From Lutraria lutraria (taxonomy: Eukaryota; Mollusca; Bivalvia; Venerida; Mactridae), in the NCBI GenBank assembly GCA_964023205.1, contig OZ026848.1, positions 33,157,912 through 33,221,911 on the forward strand: 64,000 bases of DNA, read 5' to 3'. This document shows positions 23,801-36,400 of the stretch, one piece after another (position 1 is the stretch's first letter; each line of letters starts with the position of its first letter). The position numbers were made by a program, and so were the translations under genes. Under the pieces are notes generated by a model. The model had not been told where the DNA came from, ran no database searches, and worked only from the letters and a program-made list of their open reading frames with translations.

Positions 23801-26148
23801 CTCACTCTTTGTATATCTAACAACAAAGAACTTGAATTCTGCAAAGAGCTGAATAAGAAATAAGAATATTAACACACCTAGATCCTTCCAGTTTGTAGAA
23901 TGGTTGATTGGTAACTCCCATGATTGGTAAACCAGTGGCTTTATCATACACACCTATAAGTACTGCCACACATTGCAAACCCTCATCTACCATGCCATTA
24001 GATTCAATTCCAATTTCTCCATGTATATATTGTGCAGTGGAATCTGAAAAAAGAAAATATACATTAAACTCTGTCATTACAGACCACAATTTAAATATTC
24101 TAAAGGTGCTTTGTATTTATTCAAGGTTGGTAGACAAAGTCAGAATTAGAAATGTGCTACATTTGTATTTATTTACAACTGTTGATTTATTTCAGCACAA
24201 TCTTATACTTATTTTACATATAATTATTTTCTTTCATCCTAAAAAAATCTTACTGAAGCTGTATTGTTATTTTTGCAAAGCCTAAATCAACTTCAAGAAA
24301 AATCTTTATGATCTGTCTCCAAATATCACAAATAACATTGAACATTCTCAATATCTGCATTATATTTTGTTAGAATTTTTTAAAATGTTTTTATTACATC
24401 ATTGGCAATATTTTTTATGTATTTCAAATTTACTATTTCCATGCCCGTAACTTTCACATTTATCTTACCAATAGGGTCAATCCATACACCAATATCTTCC
24501 ACATTCAATTCTTGATCCATTGTTTGTAAATCATATCCTTCACTGACATTCACATCTTTATGTACAACTTCTGCCAGAATCTTTGCAGCGTGTTCATTTT
24601 CGTCCAGAACTTGACCTGTTGAATACATTAGAATGAGAACTCTATACAATTACATAAAGCAAACAACAAAAATAACATAAATCAAAATTACTGACTACTT
24701 TAGAGCACTAAGATCAAATCCTGGATTCTAATAGTAGTCTAACTGGCCCATTATCTTATGTCAACTTATAATCATAGACTGAATTCTTTTCTCAGTTTTG
24801 CTCCAGTGTTACTCTTTAATTGAAGTGACTTTTAGTCTACAGGAAAAAATGAACAGCTTCAGAGAAAATCAGTATTTCTAATCAACACATGTCAACTTTT
24901 TTCAGTTGAATTTTATGTTTATCTGGTGTTAAACAGTCCATTTAACAGCTATGGTCATTTCATGGCTGCCCAAGAATCAGGGGAGAAAAAATACAGGAGA
25001 AGCAGGCATTTGTATCAGAAGGTGGAGCTGAAGTACTAGCCCACAATCTTTCGTTCAGCAGTCTAGTGGTTACATGCTAGATCACTGATCCATCCCGGAA
25101 TTTTATGGGAACGAAGATTACTTCTTAATGAAATTTAACATTAACGATTGAACTATGAAATTTTAGACTAAAAATCATGACAATCACATCATAATAAACT
25201 TTCATGAATCAGGACTTATACAGAACTGTCTAAAGGGAAAGGATTGTATTGTTAGTATGTATTGTTAGTAAACTGGTACAAGATGAACTATTTGTTAAAC
25301 CTCACTGAGAATTGTTTGTGTTTGTTGTGGTGTATCTTGAATCTCCACTGTAACACTGTCACCCAATGTGTTGGTAAACTTGTTACTCTCCTCTCCATGG
25401 ATATTCTCACCTATACCTGGAAACTAAACACAACTAATATAATGTAGAAGTGTCACTCATACAAGGGCACATTTATACAGAACCTTTTTTAAAGTTTAAT
25501 ATTCTGCTTATAAATCAACAAGGTTGTTTCCAGAGCAAATGAGTCTGCCCTGAAAATGTCATCTATAGTTTGCTCCACATGTATATACTGCCTGTCTAGA
25601 GATTTAGAAAAAAAGGTATACATGTACATGTTCAAGTTATAATTTCAGAGACTTTCAAATTATATATAATCTGTATGTTTGTGTACAGGAGCATTTTGAC
25701 AAATTGTTAAGTGTGCATGTGAGTATTTCTTACAATGTATTTCCAGTGAAATTCAACAGAAGCAATTAATCATAACTTGTCAAACTTTTCTCCAAAACAG
25801 TTAAAGTACAAGTCTTTCTTTTTAACAACTGCACAGGACAAACTCGGAATATGAATTATGATTGATTAAGTCAAATTTAAGTCTAAAAACTTCTTCCTAA
25901 CACCATCATACTTGTTCATGATAATGTAAAAAACTAACCTGCTGTTTAAGATCATATCGAACAACCTCTTGTACCAGAACATCAGCTAGTGTCTTAAAAT
26001 CACGTACAAATCTGTCATTTTTCTGTTCCCCTTTCTTTTCTTGAACGAGTAAGTCAAGCAATGAGGCTTCAGAACGAATTATTCTAGCAATATTGGCTCC
26101 TTTTTCACCAGCATTAATCAATGCCTTCAGTAATATGCAGATTTTCAT
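20869..26148 (-). CDS. INPP1: Inositol polyphosphate 1-phosphatase
   Basis: Five coding exons on the minus strand: 26148-25939, 25423-25306, 24615-24469, 24043-23878 and 21376-20869. They join in frame to 382 codons plus stop; human INPP1 is 399 aa. The enzyme removes the 1-phosphate from inositol 1,4-bisphosphate and 1,3,4-trisphosphate in the cytosol and belongs to the Mg2+-dependent, Li+-inhibited phosphatase family. Visible motifs: FKTLADVLVQE in exon 1, metal-binding GEES at 80-83, WIDPIDST at 154-161 (the DPIDST motif is split by an intron), GLQCVAVLIGVYD, GVTNQPF, and WDCCGPHAILRSMGG near 299-312. The ATG at 26148 is one base after an acceptor (CCCTTTCAG|G) and aligns with the family N-terminus, so a 5'UTR exon lies upstream. 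The large last intron holds a 25-bp minisatellite. Confidence 0.94.
21780..23817. repeat. 25-bp minisatellite of about 2 kb in INPP1 intron
   Basis: Tandem copies of a 25-bp unit, CTCACTCTATTTATGTCTAA plus CCACA, with variants such as CTACATTCACTCCATATCTA and CTCGCTCTTATCTATC. Higher-order blocks repeat: 22508-22790 resembles 23347-23600. The array is interrupted at 23193-23294 by a copy of the exon 23878-24043 border. It lies within the INPP1 intron between exons 24043-23878 and 21376-20869. Confidence 0.9.
23193..23294 (-). pseudogene. Duplicated fragment of INPP1 exon (23878-24043) end plus donor
   Basis: About 100 bp matches 23818-23925 almost base for base (CAACAAAGAACTTGAATTCT, AACACACCTAGATCCTTCCA). 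It carries the splice donor and the last ~45 nt of the exon coding VTNQPFYKLEGS. It breaks off at CTCCCATGG and returns to minisatellite. Bases are missing within the exon part (GAATGTTAATTGG versus GAATGGTTGATTGG), which disrupts the frame, so it is a non-functional exon fragment carried by array expansion. Confidence 0.7.
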
Positions 26149-27178
26149 CCTGAAAGGGAAGTATCAAGGTATATATACATGTATTTGCTATTTACTATTA
26201 TTTGGTAACAGCAGATGGGACAAGGGAAACAACTCCTAAAACAGAACTAAAACTTCATTTATGACCTTATGCCACATTATTTGACATCTACAGAAAATAA
26301 GTCACTATGACTGGAGTACATAATAAATATTTCCTTGATTTTTGTAAACTACGGTCGGTTATTAGTTTTACTGTGATTTTACTTTGATTTTTTATCATCC
26401 ATCCAGTGCTGTAATAAATCACTGTAAAGTTTATTCTTTGTTTTATGTAAGTATTAGGTAAACCACATCAATGTGAAAGTATGCTAATTGCGAGATCTGT
26501 GTCTCCAATGTACCATTTATTATGCACAAATTCCAAGTTTCAGTGAAATTGATTATACTGTATAATTAGTGAATACTGGATTAATTTGTCCTAATTCCAT
26601 GACACTTGGAACGTGCTTGTTTTTGGATTATGACGGTCCGTATGAATTTAAAAAAGGAATCATTCAAAGAATCAAATGACATACTGTTACTCCATTAACA
26701 TTACATGACAGCCTATGTTGTGAGTGTAAAAATAAGACGTCAAAATAAAGGGTCGCGAAATCATATGATGTTGTTTATTCGCTATGTAATAAATAAAAAA
26801 TAAAATAAAATGCTTGTGTCTTGTTTTTCTGAACTATGTTGTGTTCAAAATGTCATTATTTCGCCATTTTTTACAACAATTCCTTACTTTTCTGTTCACT
26901 TCCTTCTTTTGTCAGGTACGCCTTTGCGTACTACGTCATCAATATTGGTGTATCTGACTGTGCATTAGGTCAAAATTCTCTAATGTTGGTAGAACGTACG
27001 ACTGTTGGTCACTTAAAATATCTGCTAAAATCGCTGTCATCTGAGCTAAATAATTGAATATCAATAAAGCATCTTAACAATTAATGTCTATTCTTAGTTC
27101 TTGACGATAAATTTTCGTCGCAGACCATGAAATAACTTTGTAAAGCGACTGTAACCATTCTATCAAATCGAAACTTAC

Positions 27179-27260
27179 AACCCGGCGACATCCATTTTCA
27201 ATATAACCTAAGTTGGTGAATATTGTGACCATAACAACGGAATTTTAGCAGATATAACCG
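27179..27260 (-). other. INPP1: Probable INPP1 5'UTR exon
   Basis: On the minus strand a splice donor TT|GTAAGT ends an exon at 27179, preceded by GGATGTCGCCGGG. It could splice to the acceptor directly before the INPP1 ATG at 26148. There is no long ORF in it. The upstream limit is a guess. It places the INPP1 start about 0.2-0.3 kb from the CDK12 start codon on the opposite strand. Confidence 0.45.
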
Positions 27261-27464
27261 TTGGAACTTTTATTAATTTGTATATGCGTATCGAGACAAC
27301 GGATATGTTGGAGTAGAAGGTGCTTTGTTTAGTGACATGGAATTTAACTTGTGAAAATCGCGACATCTTGTGGATGAAAATTTTGCAAGGAGGATAACTC
27401 CCGGACTTTTTTATCATGTGGCATACGCAAACCAGTGAATTTTTGTCCTAGTGATTTTAATAAC
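27180..27464. promoter_or_regulatory. Divergent INPP1 / CDK12 promoter region
   Basis: About 285 bp separate the putative INPP1 5'UTR donor (minus) from the CDK12 ATG at 27465 (plus). No TATA box fits either gene and no repeat intrudes, as is usual for head-to-head housekeeping genes. GC content and CpGs rise relative to the flanks (CCCGGCGACA, GCGTATCGAGACAACGG). Transcription starts are unmapped. Confidence 0.45.
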
Positions 27465-30400
27465 ATGCCTAGACAAAGGGAACATGCTATGTTTGACGAG
27501 TATGACGCACGGGCGTATTCGCACCTCATTCCTGGACAAGTAAATTCGCAATCCGGACAACAGTTTAGTTCTAGTAGTGGTAGAAAACATGAAAAGCGAA
27601 AGAAATCGAAACACAAGTCACATAAAAGATCACGGGAAAAGGGTGAGAAAGATAGGAGTAAGAGTAGACATTCTCAGAATCCTCCAGTGGAGGTGCTAGG
27701 ACGTTCAAGTATTGTAGCTTATGAAGATGTAAGTTCAGAATCGGGCGGTTCACTATCTGATATATCTGGTACACCAAGTGTGCCGTCTGGACCTAGTCGA
27801 GTGGATGCAGTTCGCAATAACAGAGACCAGTCACCAGCTTCAGCGATTCGATCATATATGAATGAAAGAAGTCATAGTAATTCACCTGTGATACATGAAA
27901 CTAGTCCACTTAGAACTGAAAAAAGTGCTAGAAAATCGAAGAAACGACAACGTTCTCCTGACATTCAAAAAATGCATGAGCCAAAATTAAAACAATATGC
28001 GGAGCCACCTAAGGCATATGTTGAGCCTCCAAGAGCGTATGCTGAAAGAAGTTCATACCGCAACAGTAGTCCTACCGGAAAAAAGCGACATCGTTCCAGG
28101 TCACCCACTAGTCCCTACGCTCGACGACGTAGTCGTAGCAGGTAAATAAATCTTCTTGTTTTCTTTACTAACTTTAACTAACAGGTATTTATATCTGAAT
28201 GTGTTTAAAGTGTATGTTTCTAAGTAGTTCTGGCTTCCAAAACTTTAAAAGCCGCTTTATTATTATTTTTTTGCTTTTTATGCGGCATTAAAGTTTTGGA
28301 TCAGACCCGTTACGAAACCTTACCAGAATAACAAACATTATTGTAGTCTCGTTTAAATACGCAAATACCTTTTTTTCAAATAAATCTTGGCCATAAATCG
28401 ATAAAGCAATTATTTAACTATCGCTTTATACCCTATACAAAGTTAAAATATCAATACAGCCAACAAATTTGCTTCTTTCAATGCGAAATAGCATTTGCAT
28501 CAACTTTCATCCAGTGCTCCAGATAAGACGTGTACACGCCTAATCACGCATATTTTTTATCAGAAAACGCATTGCTAAAAAATCTCGGACGTACAAGTAC
28601 GCATTAAACCATTTGCTTACGTATTTCGCTCTATAAGCGCTGCGTTTTTCCCAGTCGTCGGGAATATGAATTGAGTAACAGTAATCTGTTTCAGTAAGTC
28701 CAATCAGCGACTGATTCTATAAATTAAATAGTGTAGATTAATCTTCATACCATGATTTTCGGAGCAGAAAAATGCGTATTTTAAATAGAACCAGTCCATC
28801 TTAATTTCACCCCAAATCCTTTTGCACAAATGATTGTTACGCGGTCAATATGTCATTGTATTGAATTTATAAAGTTACGCACGTTCTGTTTACAATGCCA
28901 AACACGTGAAAAAATAAAAACACATTTCTTATAAATACATACGTGTATAACATACAAACAATATTCTCCCAAGTTGATCACATGACTACACGAACGGCTT
29001 ATTTACTGAATCGAAAAGGCGAACAATGAAAACTAAATTCGTCTCCAAAATTGGACCATAGAATGTCGGCATCCTTTTGCTGTAGCCAAATTTTCTTTGG
29101 TACCGACTTCTAAAACAATTCACCGCCTTTGATTAAACCTAAATGATCAAATGAAGAAAAAACAGCAGTATGTAATCTGCGGAACAATGTTCAAAATCCC
29201 AAATGGTTATCTTGGTGTGTTTATGGGGGTATTGAAAATGGTGCAAACAGAGTGACATTTTGCACGTACGTAGCAATTTTGGACCGATTTATGAAATTTA
29301 TTGAGCATTTATGGATCGATCTGTCCGAGGCGTTGAAATTCATGAATGTGTAAATCAATTTAACACAACCATGACGTAAAAAAATAATGACATCATTTGT
29401 GCCATTTGTGGGATAATATGTTTCGACTTTTTGAAACATACTGAAATGTTTGCTCACTAATCTGCAAATTACTGATCAGTTCTTGTATGCGCAAATTTTG
29501 TTTCACACTTACGTGTTTTATGGACTAATGATTTCTTCTTTACAATGACACATACGTGTTAAAATACAGGTAAGTAATATCAAGTATCAAATTATCGAGT
29601 AGCAGGTGTGAAAACAGCGTTAGGTTGCCATTAGTGCATGTTACTGAAATTTTCAGCATTGACAACGGACTTTACGCATTGAAAAGTAAAACCTACGAGT
29701 ACATACGTATTGCATACAAATATTATCTGGAGCACTGTTCATCCGCCATGAAACTTAACAGCTTCGTGAGATCTCGTATGACGTCAATCGCGCGAACCGC
29801 TTAGAAAACATGACATGTGTATGTATACATGATAGTTGGGGATATTTTTCGTATTTGTTTGTTATTTCCTTTTTTTTAGTAAATTTGTATTGAACAAAGA
29901 GTAATTAGTGTTTATAAGTAGTAATGAGTTATTTATTGGTCCTCAAGAAGTCTTTTTTAAACAAATGAGATATTTGTAAACAGATGCTGCCGCTGACAAA
30001 TGCTGCGGGGTTAAAAGCACATGGCATTGCTTTCTTACCGGTTCGCGCGGGCGACTCTCGTGGTCACGTGACTAAACATTATGGCAAGATGGCGGCGTAG
30101 TGATGAAATTATAGACCTACCTGAATTTCCTAGGTTGTTTTATGTGTAAAATTAGGTTTATCTCTTCGATACCTTCCATATAAAAAGATTATACATTTTT
30201 CTATCGGGATATACTTCAATTTACTACATTGCATGCTGGATAAACCAATATGAGCGTGTCAGATTCCTGACACGATTATTGGTAAGCTTTCCTTATGGCA
30301 TTGTCTTCAGCGTACCCGTCCTATCACAGTGTAAACCGGGTTAGCTGAAGACCTTAAGCTAGTTTCTAAGTAATCTTGTACTTTCAGACATCAAATCTTT

Positions 30401-33400
30401 TACATGATTTACACATTTAGTAAACCCATTCATGTTAATTGAATTTGTTCATCAGTTTGCAGACATGTGGAACAAAAGTTAAAATACTTTAATTTGTGTA
30501 ACAGTGTATTTATAGCTGAATGTTGCATAGATATGAATTATTATGCTGAGTTTTTGCCTGCCATGTAAATGGATGAAATTCTGACATAATTATGCATGAA
30601 GTTGGTTGTGGATGTACATGTAGTCAGTGTTAACTGTTTTCATGATTCATGTTTGAAAAATAATTGTTTCAGTCAGTGTTTAAGTGGGCTATCTGATAGT
30701 GATACTCATTTTACTTAAAATGTTACTGTGACCCAGGGCTCTCCTTTGACCCTTAAAATGGCATTTTGACTCTTGAAATTTGCAGAATAAGGTTTTTGAC
30801 TCTTGAGAATTGGAACCAAAGGGTCAAATTCACTATTACATTAGTAGGAAATTTTGTTGACTTCAAATTTCTATCAGCTAAGAGTCATTTTGACCCCCGA
30901 CTTTTGAAGTCTAGGGAGCACCCTGCTGTCATTGACAGTATACACATGTGACCTATAGATGTAATTATGATTAATTTATTGTCAGTGAACTGTTTGATTT
31001 GCTTACATCTTAGAAATAAGTAAATTATCCCTTACTGTATAACTATAATCAGCAAAAGATTTGGCCTCTGACCCTCAGACCTATTAGGGAGGTCTGTCAT
31101 CATATAGACATAGGTAGATGACCCTGTTCTTAGGCAAAAGGTCAAGGTCCTAATGACCTTCCACACAAAAACTTTGCCTGACCAATAACTAGAGAACGAT
31201 ATGTCATACTTTCAGCAGTCTTGGTTGGGAAGTTGGGTTTGTCCTACTAATTTGGCTTTTGGTTTCCCTTTAGAAGGGTCATCTTCTCAGCCTTACGAAC
31301 ATCTGCATATTTACGTGCGGAAATTCAAATTACATCAAAATTCTTCAATAACTTGTATAACTTTTTTGATTCAAAAGAAATAACAATAATCTGTGTGAAT
31401 GTGCTCTAAATGTCGAATTTGAAATATTAAACTTAAAATTTTACGTTGCATGTAATAACCAGTATCGATGGACTTCAGCCACATCCAATTCCAAGCTGTA
31501 TACAACTAACGTCAAACAGTTCAATTCTAAATGTATCTTTATAATGGGTACCTAGTAGGATTTACGAAATTTGATTTAAGTTAAATTTGCCAACATTTCG
31601 TTGACATGCTAGCTTATTTTAACTTATCCTTAATTTTTTTGCAATGCAAATTTTCTAGAATCGGGGATTTTTACCATGACTCCGGCATTTAACCGCCATT
31701 ACACCGCTTTTATTTTCAGTTGGGAAATAGTGGGGAGAAACAACACATTAAATGCACCTTTCCGAATAGTTATGTTGGAATAATTTATACTTGCTCATAT
31801 GCATATAGAAACATGTTTTCTTCTGCCTACCGAACAGTTCACTTTGGTCACAGATATTGTAGTTATCATGTCCAACGGGTTTTAATTGGGGATTTTCCCC
31901 AAACAAATATGCAGATCTTTGTTAGACTGTGCGGGACGGGGCCCAGGGCCTTTTTTCCAAAATTGGGAAGGGGTCTAAGCCTTTCATTTTGGGAAATTCA
32001 AGCGTGATATTTGGCCAAATTTTCAGAAGGTTAGACAACCAAGTTAAAATAGCATTGTATTTTGGGGGATTCCGTGCCTCAAATTGGGAAAAAAACAACC
32101 TTTTTATAATTGGGAAGTCACCGAATTTCAGCCTCTGTTATAGAAGGAAATAAAGCCCTGGGACCAAGTCGAAAAAGTAGCTCGTCGTCACAAAGTTAAA
32201 GCAGTCAAATAAGTATTTAGTTGGACTAGGAAGTTGGTCATCATATTTATCAGTCATAGTTACTCAGAGTCTCAGTGTAAAATCCTTAACACGGAAAATT
32301 ATGTTATTTTCCCCCAACTTCAAGGACAAGGCTCCCTTACTGTGAAAATAAGCCCTAACCTGTGATTGGCGCATTGTTATTGATCTATATTCGACGGCCC
32401 ACTGCTGCATTTGGAGGCGGTCATAAAGTGTGAATTAAGATTCACTATGATAAGCATTCTGTTTATTAAAACCATCGTAGCGTGATCGATAGTCATGTGT
32501 TGCTGTGTAAGTCTGAGTGTATATACAGAGATAAGACTGGCAAGATTTAGGGTGAAACCAGTTTTTTTTAGACGGAAGTTAGAAAGCTTAGGGCGACTAT
32601 TTTGCCCTGTACAGTACACGCAAGGTGGGCTTTCCTTTTTCCACCCATCACGGTGGCGACGACTCTGGGTGACAACGCAAAATTTGCCACCGTGAATCCA
32701 CCCAGATTCACCCAGATCTTTAAATTACGGTGGACGGCCACGGTGACCATTGCCACCGTGAATCCATGGTAACAACACATATTATGGTGACAACACGGTG
32801 GCGACACGATCTATTGAAAAAAAAGAATAAAATTGATAAGATCGCAGAACAATTACCGTATAAGTCGACCAAAATTAATATGGGTCCTGAAATTATCCGT
32901 AAAATCCAACTCAACTAATGGCTGAGTAACAAAAAAATATTTTCAGACACTTGCACAGCACTAAAACACAACAATTAAAGTCTGCGTGTATTTTTGCACA
33001 AATGGGGTGAACTGGTGCAATTTGTCTTGCCAGAGAGTTGAACTATTATTGATTTTTGGACTTGATTTTTATCAAAATCAAGTCCTTTGTAATCGTTGAC
33101 TTATATTTTGGCGCTGGACTCCATAACAGCTTGGTTAAAAGAATGCCATATAAAGGAAATAGTACGCAACTAAATGGTATGTTTATATAGAAGTATCTGG
33201 AATCTTTCCCCAATTAAGTGTGTCAGATCTAAATATATTTCAAATCATTTTATTGTAACTACATGGAAAGAGTCATGTATCTAAATAAGTGCTTGTCGGT
33301 AGATACATGAGATATTCAAATGCGTAGAATTGAAACCGCGTATTCACTGTCCAATGAAATTTCTTGCCGTAAAAGTAGTTCTACTTTCGGTTTTCGTTCG

Positions 33401-36400
33401 ATAGTTCAGAAACATCTCTACGGACGTATTCATGCATTTGCAACAATCTACCATCGATGTATGTGTTTTGTGCCTTTCTAACATTTCTTGATATTACAAA
33501 GCGAATTTGTATTTAATCGTATTTCCGTGATATTCACACCAACTAGTGTTAGTTTGATGACGGAATCGCTATTTATAGACTCGCTCCCCGCAGAGCTAGT
33601 AGCAAAGCGTAGCCGGTGTGGGGAGTTTGATTTATCGAAGGTTGAATGTTTAAACTGCGGCTTACGAATAATAATTCGAGTCGCTAAATACGAACGTAAA
33701 TTACTGGATACGTGCTTTTAAAAATTGCTGTTTAAGAGTTCCTTTTACGCCAGATTATTTAGAATTACACAATCACGTCTAAATTTCATGCAACATCGGG
33801 TTAACTATAGGTCATATAGGTCTTACTCTACTGTATCAGGACCTTTTTGATTTAAGTGTCCCTGAATGTGTTCAATGCGACGATGTTCTGTTGTGTTAAA
33901 ACCAGAAGAATCTATGTTTGTATTTACTGTTACTGAAGTGTTGTTTACTAGTTTGTGTACAATAAAGAGTTTTTAATGCAATTAAATTGTCTTCAATTAA
34001 TGTGCTAATCATTAAACTTTCCAATATCAGACTTTTTTCATCTTAAAATTTTAGCAAAGGGACTATAGTAAAGCCTTAGCGTATGTCATTTACCATAGTA
34101 CATGCATATGACCTGCATTACAATATGAATGGAAAATCAGTCCGTAATTTTAAATGTTAAAATATTTGTATGGGCTCGAACGATGTGGGTACACATTTCT
34201 CTCTTTTGCCTCGTACGGTAAAAATCAAGTCCGACAGTACTTTCAGTACTTTGATCTATTTTTAGCGCTGTTGAAATTAACACAGTTTTAAGTTAATGTA
34301 ACTGACGTCATGAATGATGTTATCTGTCAATCAGATGACGTATATCTTGCTCTCTGGTTAATATTTAACTCCCATATATTGAACAGGAATTTCCTAATTT
34401 AAGCGCGTAATATGTCAACAAGGTCAGACTTTATTGCAGTTTAATCCCAATATCATCTACACACATTGTTTTGATGAAGTTGTTTAGCAAAAGCATGTGC
34501 TTAGCATGTGATTGATGAATGCAAGCATTTTCATTGGTTGTTTGTTTTCCAAACTGACCTTGACTGGCAAATTAACCTCCATTTAATTCTAGCTGTAAAC
34601 CCCGGTTCAATCAATATGTATTGCTATTGACTGTTCGAGAGAATTTGTACCCTCCTTATTAAGGTGTAATTAGTGTTGAAACTGAAGCAGTTTGGTCTAA
34701 TTTGGTGACAAAACTTAGCGAAGTAACCATATGTCATTTTCTGAAAATCACTTCATAAATGTGTTAAGTTTGTAAGAAAACACTGCCAACCCATTTTCGA
34801 TATTTATGATTCAAATTTGGATTTACAAGTAGTAGCTTAGTAATGCATATAAATCAGGCATGTAAGTGCGTAAACTTCAGGTATATAATTTGCTTTCTCA
34901 AAAATATGCACTACAGTCCATGGTAGAAATGATTATATTTTTTTAACTTTGTTTAAAATTTGTTGCCAAAAATTAATCCACAGTCAAATAATCACCGTGA
35001 ATCCACCGCGTTCGTCCACTTTGACCACGGTGTTTCCACTGTGACCGTCAATTTTATGATGTACCGGGAAATGGCCATGGTGACAATTAGGGTGGCAATT
35101 TCTGTCCATGGTGGATACACCACGGTGACATGCCACCTCAATTTTATTTTTGACGCGGTGGCTGGGTGGAAATTGGAAAACCCACGATGAGTGTACTGTA
35201 CCCATCTGATTATTCTTCTGAAAGAAACCTAGCTGTTAACCTGCATGTCTTAGAAGCAGACAACGTTTTTCTTACGGAATATGAGTCATTGACAACAAAA
35301 AGGAATGAATGGCATGCACATTGATTTTTTCTTGAATTTTCGATTTAACTTGTATCTTACTTAAATGGGTAAACATAGTTTGTTGTTGACAAATTTACAT
35401 CCATTATAAAATCTTCGTTTAATGCTGTTTTAGGTCTAGAACTAGATACAAAGGTGTACGAAGATCAAGTCGTAGTCCTACCAGCTGGTCTAGAAGGAGT
35501 CGATCTCGGTCTCGAAGCCATTCCAGGCAAATTAAACGTCGTCTCACACCACCTGCTAGTCCATCAAGACATTCTAGATCAAGCAGCGCCAGTGTGAGGT
35601 ATGCGCCAACCAGCCTTGCATCAGAACTTAGTAAACATAAAAAAGCGCGTGAAATGCGAGATGCTCAAATAGCAGCCAAGCTGCGCAAGTCTGTTAGTGA
35701 TTCTCCTTTGGAGAGTAAAAAAGAAATTAAAATAAGAAAAGAACGAACACCTGAGAGTAAAGTGATTGAATCAATGAGAAAAGAAATTGAATATTCCCGC
35801 AAAGAACGATTACAAGAGGCTAGAGACACTAATATTGTTGTGAAGGTAGAAAATGTGCAGCATAATCATGGTTCTTCACAGGAGAGACTTGTAGAGAAAT
35901 CTTATTCTCCTAAAAGACAACCTGTGGACAAGATACATGAGAAGGTTCAAGTACAGGAGAATGTTCATTTAGAGAGGAATATTAAACCTGGTTTTCCAAA
36001 GGAGTCACCTGGTTATGAGAATGTGAGTGATATGGAGCCCAGTCCACAATGGTAAGACATGTTAGATATATTGTAAATGTTTGCATATTATATTATATAA
36101 GAATGATTGTCTACTTCATGTTTTGATATTCGTAACGTTGTAACATAAATTCATCAAATTTGGATTGTATATTCTGTAAAAAAGTATTCATTTAAGATTA
36201 TTATCTTCTGAACATGTATAACATGCAGACTTAACATCTTGAAATGGGTTTGGAACCTTGGTAGAGAACTGTTTGTTCTGAAACCATATGAAAGATTATA
36301 TTTATTACATTCCATGTTGTTTGTATTGTACCTTTAATAATGTATTAAATTTACCAACCATAATGTATCAGGAAGATGTGCCAAATGAAGTGAGATGAAA

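Noticed and set aside
21780..23817. CRISPR-like array
   Set aside because: Units are contiguous 25-bp tandem repeats without unique spacers, in a eukaryotic intron; this is a minisatellite.
23908..24285. 125-residue plus-strand ORF
   Set aside because: Antisense shadow of the INPP1 exon coding GLQCVAVLIGVYD.
27435..27464. Ten extra N-terminal codons of CDK12 (NFCPSDFNN) before the ATG
   Set aside because: The open frame starts at GTG, not ATG; the first ATG is at 27465, so this is 5'UTR.
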